From SIG603 sp964369415 (GTDB taxonomy: Bacteria > Bacillota > Clostridia > Oscillospirales > Acutalibacteraceae): 64,000 nt of DNA. Both the position numbers and the translations under genes were made by a program. Position 1 is the first letter of the stretch, and the number at the start of each line of letters is the position of its first letter. Under the pieces are notes generated by a model, which did not search any database, was not told where the DNA came from, and was given only the letters and a program-made list of their open reading frames with translations. Positions 58,760-64,000 of this stretch are shown piece by piece. The stretch spans positions 38,600 through 102,599 of the forward strand of contig CAYJFP010000006.1 in the NCBI GenBank assembly GCA_964369415.1, read 5' to 3'.

Positions 58760-61102
58760 TTGCCTTTTGAACCAATGAATAAACAAATCTTACAAAGAAC
58801 AATATTACCTGTTTTAGCTTTAAGAGGATTAGTCGTTTTTCCGGACATGCTTATTCAGCTCGATATTGCAAGAGTCAAGTCAACTTTAGCTGTTAAAGCG
58901 GCACTTGAGCAGGATAGAAATATATTTTTAGTTACACAAGTCGATTTGTCAGAAAATGAGCCGACTAAAAATGATGTATATAAAATAGGTGTAGTTGCAA
59001 AAATTAAACAGATTGTGCATAACAAAGGTGGATCGATAAAAGTACATATTGAAGGAATAAGACGAGCCGAAATCATGTCTATGGTAAGCGAAGAGCCATA
59101 TTTAGTAGGGGAGATTTTGGATTGTCCTGAGTATTCACAGAAAAAAACTATAAGAAGCGAAGCTCTTGTTAGAGTGGCACAAGATAGATTTGAGGAGTAT
59201 TTACAGTGGTTCAGAAATGTACCGCCAGATATTCTAATTAAAGTATTAAAAGAAAAAAATTGTGGAGTCTTGGCGGATTACATGGCTTCAAACTTGAACC
59301 TTGATTTTGAGCAAAAACAATATATTCTTGATGAACTTCATCCATACAAGCGTTTGACGAAGCTTTGTGATGTTTTATCTGAAGAGATAAAAATCTTAAA
59401 GGTTGAAACTGAGATCAGCCATAAGACTCAGGCTCAAATGGATGAAAATCAAAGAGAATATATCTTAAGAGAGCAATTAAAAATAATCAGCAGCGAACTT
59501 GGCGAAGATTCATCACCCCATGAAGAGGCTGAGGTTTTTAAGAATAGAGTATATAATCTTAAACTGCCAGAAGATATAGAGAAAAAATTAATTTTTGAAT
59601 GTGACAGACTTTTAAGAATGCCTTCTGGAGCGCATGAAGCGAGTGTTACGAGAATTTATATTGAAACTTGCTTAAACCTTCCTTGGAATAATTTAAGCAA
59701 AGAAAAAATTGATATAAATAAAGCAGAAAAAATTCTAAATAGAGATCATTTCGGACTTGAAAAAGTTAAGGAAAGATTTTTAGAGTTATTTGCAGTTCGT
59801 AAATTATCTGGAAGTAATCCAAATGCACAAATTATTTGTTTAGTTGGACCTCCGGGTGTTGGAAAAACTTCTATCGCAAAGTCTATAGCAGAAGCTACTG
59901 GAAGAAGTTATGCGAGAGTTTCACTAGGTGGAATTCAAGATGTTGCAGATATCATGGGGCATAGAAAAACATATATCGGGTCAATGCCAGGTAGAATTAT
60001 GGCCGCAATTAAACAGGCTGGAACTAAAAATCCACTGATTCTGCTTGATGAAATTGATAAACTTGGCAGCAGTTTTAAGGGAGATCCATCATCCTCATTA
60101 CTTGAAGTGTTGGACCCAGAGCAAAATAAGAGTTTTCATGACCATTATATTGACTTGCCATTTGATTTAAGCAAAGTTCTTTTCTTAACAACGGCAAACG
60201 ATCCAACGATGATACCATCCCCACTATACGATAGAATGGATGTTATAACCCTTTCAAGTTACACGAGTGAAGAGAAGTATAATATTGCTAATAAATTCTT
60301 ATTTCCAAAACAGCTGAAAGCACACGGCCTTCAAAAATCTATGATAAAAATTAGTAAAAAGGTTTTAGAGAGTGTGATAGAGAACTATACAAGAGAGGCT
60401 GGAGTAAGAAATTTAGAAAGAAATATAGCGTCTATTTGCAGAAAAGTTGCTAAGAAGATTGTTAGCAATGAAGAAATTAAAACTGTAACAGTAACTGCTG
60501 AATTATTAAAAGAGTTTATTGGACCTCCAAGATATGGTAGAGAAAATACACAAAAAACAGATGAAATAGGTTTGGTTAATGGACTTGCTTGGACGAGTGT
60601 TGGTGGAGAAATGCTTCCTATAGAAGTTGCAGTTATGGAAGGAACAGGAAAAATACAACTTACAGGTTCTTTAGGTGATGTTATGAAGGAATCTGCAAAT
60701 GCTGCAATTACCTGCATCAGAACACTAGCAAACAAGCTTGAAATTAATCCAGATTTTTATAATAAAATGGATATCCATATCCATGCACCAGAAGGTGCCA
60801 TACCTAAAGATGGTCCATCTGCGGGTGTTGCAATGGCAGTTGCGATTACATCGGCGCTTACAGGAAAAGCTATTAAGCACAATGTAGCCATGACAGGCGA
60901 AATTACACTTCAAGGCAGAGTGCTTCAAATTGGTGGTCTTAAAGAAAAAGCTATGGCGGCGTATAAAAATGGAATAGATACAGTGTTAATTCCTTTTGAT
61001 AACGAAGCGAATCTTTCTGAAATTGACGATGTTGTTAAGAAAAATATTAAGTTTATTCCTATTAAACATGTATCTTCTGCATTAGAAAAAACACTTATTT
61101 AA
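58760..61102 (+). CDS. lon: ATP-dependent protease Lon (LonA)
   Basis: A 780-residue LonA with an N-terminal substrate-binding domain (LPVLALRGLVVFPDM), an AAA+ domain (Walker A GPPGVGKTS, Walker B LLLDEIDKLG) and a C-terminal Ser-Lys protease domain with KDGPSAGVAMA. It degrades misfolded and regulatory proteins. The start is uncertain: AAAAGGAGG (58732-58740) is 19 nt from the TTG at 58760, and an in-frame ATG at 58775 lacks a site. It ends before engB, as in Bacillus. Confidence 0.96.
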   Translation: MPFEPMNKQILQRTILPVLALRGLVVFPDMLIQLDIARVKSTLAVKAALEQDRNIFLVTQVDLSENEPTKNDVYKIGVVAKIKQIVHNKGGSIKVHIEGIRRAEIMSMVSEEPYLVGEILDCPEYSQKKTIRSEALVRVAQDRFEEYLQWFRNVPPDILIKVLKEKNCGVLADYMASNLNLDFEQKQYILDELHPYKRLTKLCDVLSEEIKILKVETEISHKTQAQMDENQREYILREQLKIISSELGEDSSPHEEAEVFKNRVYNLKLPEDIEKKLIFECDRLLRMPSGAHEASVTRIYIETCLNLPWNNLSKEKIDINKAEKILNRDHFGLEKVKERFLELFAVRKLSGSNPNAQIICLVGPPGVGKTSIAKSIAEATGRSYARVSLGGIQDVADIMGHRKTYIGSMPGRIMAAIKQAGTKNPLILLDEIDKLGSSFKGDPSSSLLEVLDPEQNKSFHDHYIDLPFDLSKVLFLTTANDPTMIPSPLYDRMDVITLSSYTSEEKYNIANKFLFPKQLKAHGLQKSMIKISKKVLESVIENYTREAGVRNLERNIASICRKVAKKIVSNEEIKTVTVTAELLKEFIGPPRYGRENTQKTDEIGLVNGLAWTSVGGEMLPIEVAVMEGTGKIQLTGSLGDVMKESANAAITCIRTLANKLEINPDFYNKMDIHIHAPEGAIPKDGPSAGVAMAVAITSALTGKAIKHNVAMTGEITLQGRVLQIGGLKEKAMAAYKNGIDTVLIPFDNEANLSEIDDVVKKNIKFIPIKHVSSALEKTLI

Positions 61103-61120
61103 ATTTATCAATAAAAATTG

Positions 61121-61157
61121 TCGCACAGTTTTTGCTTTTAAAGGCTAGACTGTGCGA
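61121..61157 (+). other. Hairpin between lon and engB
   Basis: TCGCACAGT (61121-61129) pairs perfectly with ACTGTGCGA (61149-61157) around a 19-nt loop. No T-run follows, so it is not a clear terminator; it may affect readthrough or mRNA stability. Confidence 0.4.
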
Positions 61158-61199
61158 TATATTCAAATGCTACGGTTAACTTATGAAAGGAGTATCAAA

Positions 61200-61802
61200 A
61201 TGGAAGAGAAAAAGAAATCAATTAATTATAATTTAGCTGAATTTGAATTTTCAGCTGGTAAGGAAGACCAATTACCTGTCTCAGATTTACCCGAAATTGT
61301 TTTTGCAGGTAAATCAAATGTCGGTAAATCTTCACTAATTAATAAAGTCTTAAATAGAAAAGCTATTGCAAGAGTGAGTTCAACACCAGGAAAAACCACA
61401 ACGATAAATTCATTTTTACTTAAAGAATGTAGATTTATTGACTTGCCGGGATATGGATATGCAAAAGTTTCTGCATCAGAAAAACAAAGGTGGGCAAAGC
61501 TAATTGAGTCGTACTTTAACACGGATAGAAATATTAAACTTGTAGTTCAGATTCTTGATATAAGGCATAAACCATCTGATGATGATTTTGACATGATTAA
61601 TTATTTATTGGAGCTTGATTTGCCGTTTATTATAGCCTGTACAAAGAAGGACAAGCTAAATAAAACAAAGTTTAAGGAAAGAGTGGAATATTTTCACGGT
61701 ATTTTGGATGAACATGAAATTAAATTTGTTCCGGTTTCATCGTTAAATGCTGAAGGCATTAACGATTTAAAGGATATAATCGAAGCAGCAGTAAACGAAT
61801 AG
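61200..61802 (+). CDS. engB: Ribosome biogenesis GTP-binding protein EngB/YsxC
   Basis: A 200-residue TrmE-Era-EngA family GTPase. G1 is GKSNVGKSS, G2/switch VSSTPGKT, G3 DLPGYGYA, and G4 CTKKDK. EngB helps late 50S assembly. The ATG at 61200 follows AAAGGAG; the in-frame ATG at 61152 lies within the preceding hairpin. Lon-engB adjacency is conserved in Firmicutes. Confidence 0.97.
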   Translation: MEEKKKSINYNLAEFEFSAGKEDQLPVSDLPEIVFAGKSNVGKSSLINKVLNRKAIARVSSTPGKTTTINSFLLKECRFIDLPGYGYAKVSASEKQRWAKLIESYFNTDRNIKLVVQILDIRHKPSDDDFDMINYLLELDLPFIIACTKKDKLNKTKFKERVEYFHGILDEHEIKFVPVSSLNAEGINDLKDIIEAAVNE

Positions 61803-61812
61803 TTTATCGCTA

Positions 61813-61841
61813 TTTACTTTTATACTTTTATGTGATAAAAT
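61813..61841 (+). promoter_or_regulatory. Sigma-A promoter of the yerC-methyltransferase-hslO unit
   Basis: TTTACT (61813-61818), a 17-bp spacer ending in TGA (extended -10), then TAAAAT (61836-61841). Confidence 0.7.
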
Positions 61842-61892
61842 GGTTAAAATAGATTAGTTACTATGATAAATTTTTTAAAGGATGTGTGAATT

Positions 61893-62198
61893 ATGAACTC
61901 AAAAATTCATGATGAGAATGTGGATTTTCTCTTTGAAGTTATATTGTCATTAAAAACAATGGATGAGTGTTATAATTTTTTTGAAGATTTGTGCACCGTC
62001 CAAGAGCTAAAGGCTATGTCACAGCGTTTGGCTGTTGCAAAAATGCTTAGCGAAAAAAGAGTTTACAGTGAAATTGTTAACAAGACAGGTGCTTCAACTG
62101 CAACTATCAGCCGTGTAAATCGTTCATTAATCTATGGTAGTGATGGATATGATGTAGTTTTCAGTAGAGTTAAGAAAGATGAAGATGAAAATGAGTAA
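61893..62198 (+). CDS. yerC: TrpR-like YerC/YecD family regulator
   Basis: A 101-residue helical protein of the YerC/YecD family, related in fold to the Trp repressor: SLKTMDECYNFFEDLCTVQELKAMSQRLAVAKML, then the helix-turn-helix YSEIVNKTGASTATISRVNRSL. It probably binds DNA, but its targets and any ligand are unknown. It has its own promoter and overlaps the following methyltransferase start, so it may control that unit. Confidence 0.9.
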   Translation: MNSKIHDENVDFLFEVILSLKTMDECYNFFEDLCTVQELKAMSQRLAVAKMLSEKRVYSEIVNKTGASTATISRVNRSLIYGSDGYDVVFSRVKKDEDENE

Positions 62199-62934
62199 GT
62201 ACGATTTTTTTTCTCTTTATTATGACGATTTAACAAAAAATGTGAATTATACCGGCATGGCTGATTATCTTTTAAATGTTTTAGAAAGATTAAATCATTC
62301 AGCCGGTATTACTCTTGATTTGGCTTGTGGCACTGGCAGCCTTTGTATAGAACTTTTTAAGCGTGGTATTGACATATATGGGGTAGATTATTCCATTGAT
62401 ATGCTTTCTGCTGCAAAAGATAAGGTCAGAGAAGAAGGGTTGGACATTCTTTTTTTGTGTCAAGATATGCAAAAACTTGACTTGTTTGGCACTGTTAATA
62501 CAGTTTTTTGTTGTCTTGACAGCATTAATCATCTCAAAAGTAAAGCTGGTATTAAAAAGGCATTTGAAAGGGTATCTCTTTTTTTAGAAAAAGATGGGTA
62601 TTTTATTTTTGATGTAAATACTCCTTATAAGCATAAAAATATTCTTGGATTTAATACATTTGTATATGATATGAAAAATGTTTATTGTGTTTGGCAAAAT
62701 TCTTATAGAGAAGCTGATAATAGGGTAGATATAAGTCTAGATTTTTTTGAAGAAAATGATGGTTTATATAGAAGATCTAGCGAGAGATTTTTTGAAATAA
62801 GTGTAGAGCTTTCTGAAATTAAGAAAATGCTTGAGGATGCTAATTTGATAGTTGTCGCTACTTATGATGACTTTTCATTTAATCCAGTTACAGAAAAATC
62901 AGAAAGGGTAACTTTTGTTGCCCGAAAAGCATAA
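62191..62934 (+). CDS. Class I SAM-dependent methyltransferase
   Basis: A 247-residue Rossmann methyltransferase. Motif I is LDLACGTGSLCIEL, motif II GVDYSIDML, and the post-motif FCCLDSINHL follows. It begins YDFFSLYYDDL, like Bacillus YqeM-type proteins. The substrate is unknown. I chose the ATG at 62191, which overlaps the yerC stop by 8 bp (ATGAGTAA); ATGs at 62179 and 62185 are alternatives. It lies between yerC and hslO. Confidence 0.87.
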   Translation: MSKYDFFSLYYDDLTKNVNYTGMADYLLNVLERLNHSAGITLDLACGTGSLCIELFKRGIDIYGVDYSIDMLSAAKDKVREEGLDILFLCQDMQKLDLFGTVNTVFCCLDSINHLKSKAGIKKAFERVSLFLEKDGYFIFDVNTPYKHKNILGFNTFVYDMKNVYCVWQNSYREADNRVDISLDFFEENDGLYRRSSERFFEISVELSEIKKMLEDANLIVVATYDDFSFNPVTEKSERVTFVARKA

Positions 62935-62955
62935 AATATGAAAGGATGAGTTAAA

Positions 62956-63849
62956 ATAGATAGAATAATTAGATGTATAAGTAATGATGGTGCTATTATG
63001 ATGGCTGCCATAGATAGCACTGAGACAGTGTATATAGCATCAGAAATTCATAAGACTACCGCAGTGGCTTCTGCAGCATTAGGAAGGGTTTTAACTGGCG
63101 CCTCGATAATGGGGGCTATGCTTAAATCGGAGAATAGCAGTATTACTTTAAAATTTGCAGGAGATGGACCGATAGGCGGAATCGTAGCGATTTCAGATAG
63201 TAAAGGTAATGTAAGAGGTTATGTGATAAATCCAAATGCAAATGCAGAGAATAGGGCTGATGGAAAGCTAAATGTAGGGGCCTTGGTTGGTAGCGGCAGA
63301 ATGTGCGTTATTAAGGACTTTGGCAGTGGTGAACCATATATAGGGCAGACAGAGCTTGTCAGTGGTGAAATAGCCGAAGATATAACAAATTATTATGCTG
63401 TAAGCGAACAAGTGCCTACAGTGTGTGCTTTGGGCGTACTTACAGATAAAGACAGTCATAAGGTTATATTAGCTGGTGGATTCATGATTCAAGTGCTTCC
63501 TGGTGCTTTTGAATCAGATATACAAAAGCTTGAAAAAGATTTAGAAAACGTGGAACCGATGACGACTATGCTTGCTAAAGGATATAGTCTTGAAGAGATA
63601 TGTAAAAACGTCCTTAAGAGTTTTGAAATAGAAAAGCTTGATGAGACTGAGATTCATTATGCCTGTACTTGTAGTAAAGATAAATACTACAGAGCACTAA
63701 TAACTCTAGGCGTCAAAGAACTAGAGGCACTACCATATCAAGATGAGAAGATAGAAACTGTTTGTCCTTACTGCGATAAAAAGTACTATTTTACTCATGA
63801 AGAAATTGCCGAATTAATAGGAAAAATGGGGCAAAAAAATAAAAATTAA
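62956..63849 (+). CDS. hslO: Redox-regulated chaperone Hsp33, apparently started at ATA
   Basis: An Hsp33 with the C-terminal redox zinc site CTCSKD...CPYCDK. From the first ATG (62998) it lacks the start of the family domain. The missing residues (DRIIRCISNDGAI) are encoded in frame just upstream, beginning with ATA at 62956. That codon lies 9 nt after AAAGGA and falls at the position of the initiator Met in other Hsp33 proteins; a stop (TGA at 62947) closes the frame just before. This gives 297 residues, near the normal 290. Oxidation of the cysteines activates the holdase. Confidence 0.9.
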   Translation: MDRIIRCISNDGAIMMAAIDSTETVYIASEIHKTTAVASAALGRVLTGASIMGAMLKSENSSITLKFAGDGPIGGIVAISDSKGNVRGYVINPNANAENRADGKLNVGALVGSGRMCVIKDFGSGEPYIGQTELVSGEIAEDITNYYAVSEQVPTVCALGVLTDKDSHKVILAGGFMIQVLPGAFESDIQKLEKDLENVEPMTTMLAKGYSLEEICKNVLKSFEIEKLDETEIHYACTCSKDKYYRALITLGVKELEALPYQDEKIETVCPYCDKKYYFTHEEIAELIGKMGQKNKN

Positions 63850-63877
63850 ATTTTTAAAAGTTTTTTTAAAAAAAGTA

Positions 63878-63906
63878 TTGACATTTGTTTTAATATGTAG
63901 TATTAT
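63878..63906 (+). promoter_or_regulatory. Strong sigma-A promoter of a tRNA operon
   Basis: A perfect TTGACA (63878-63883), a 17-bp spacer and TATTAT (63901-63906). A hairpin GTCGCT (63913-63918) with AGCGAC (63937-63942) follows before the tRNA. Confidence 0.85.
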
Positions 63907-63947
63907 ATATGAGTCGCTGAGAGACACGGTAACCGAAGCGACAACAT

Positions 63948-64000
63948 GGGGGCATAGCTCAGCTGGTTAGAGCACCTGCCTTACAAGCAGGGGGTCATAG
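63948..64000 (+). tRNA. tRNA-Val (anticodon TAC), 3' truncated by the window end
   Basis: The 5' acceptor strand GGGGGCA, T8-A9, D-stem GCTC/GAGC with the AGCTGGTTA loop, and the anticodon stem CCTGC/GCAGG with loop CTTACAA (anticodon TAC at 63982-63984) are all present. The sequence stops in the variable/T arm at the window edge. More tRNAs may follow outside. Confidence 0.93.

Noticed and set aside
1..64000. Insertion sequences, prophage or integrated plasmid genes
   Set aside because: No transposase, integrase, phage structural or conjugation genes were recognised. The window is ordinary chromosomal core with a few accessory genes.

Overview
The window looks like a piece of a low-GC, Gram-positive, endospore-lineage anaerobe of the class Clostridia. 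The reasons are AT-rich intergenic DNA, strong AGGAGG-type ribosome binding sites with frequent TTG and GTG starts, a Firmicutes-type flagellar operon with CheC/CheD, spmAB, the rplS-lepB-rbgA-rnhB and tig-clpP-clpX-lon-engB clusters, class III fructose-bisphosphatase, and pyruvate formate-lyase. I cannot resolve the family. The sequence is from a draft assembly: a run of exactly 100 N lies at 39899-39998.

Layout. 1-9956 (+): the late part of a flagellar/chemotaxis operon (fliY 3' end, cheY, fliO, fliP, fliQ, fliR, flhB, flhA, fliA, two rod/hook-basal-body proteins, cheC, cheD), without flhF/flhG between flhA and fliA. 10017-14513 (-): a five-gene unit (PHP phosphatase, Lrp regulator, aminotransferase, DUF362 ferredoxin-like protein, ispE). 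14661-16585 (+): ACT protein, UPF0210 protein, DUF378 protein. 16705-21777 (+): MurJ/SpoVB-like flippase and a heterodimeric ABC exporter. 21816-26964 (-): galM, MATE transporter, rfbD and a two-domain glycosyltransferase, probably surface glycan genes. 27122-33507 (+): asnS, ilvB, ilvN, fbp, comFB-like gene and a SEC-C protein. 33603-38058 (+): a methyltransferase, a folded palindromic element, then a pyruvate formate-lyase locus in which the glycyl-radical domain is a separate 79-residue gene, followed by its activase. 38084-42862 (-): a PASTA-repeat membrane protein without visible kinase and an ABC-2 transporter. 43073-45442 (+): a DUF2974 hydrolase and an SdpR/SdpI-type pair with two matching operators. 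45594-47635 (-): HD protein and a PepV-like dipeptidase. 47726-64000 (+): spmAB, the rplS cluster, an M19 dipeptidase, thrC, a phosphoesterase, the tig-clpP-clpX-lon-engB protein quality-control cluster, yerC, a methyltransferase, hslO and the start of a tRNA-Val gene.

Most notable. (1) Pyruvate formate-lyase is encoded as two proteins, with the radical Gly in a separate small ORF that has its own start and ribosome binding site; a near-consensus Rex operator sits on its start point. (2) Just upstream, 97 bp fold on paper into a compact three-way junction ending in a T-run and overlapping the pfl -35 box. (3) An SdpR/SdpI-like immunity pair has two identical CTATTTAAA-N6-TTTAAATAG palindromes framing its promoter, and no toxin gene nearby. 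(4) Two genes, spmA and hslO, appear to start at ATT and ATA, exactly where family alignment and the ribosome binding site predict.

All assignments come from reading the sequence and family knowledge. No database search, folding program or alignment was run.
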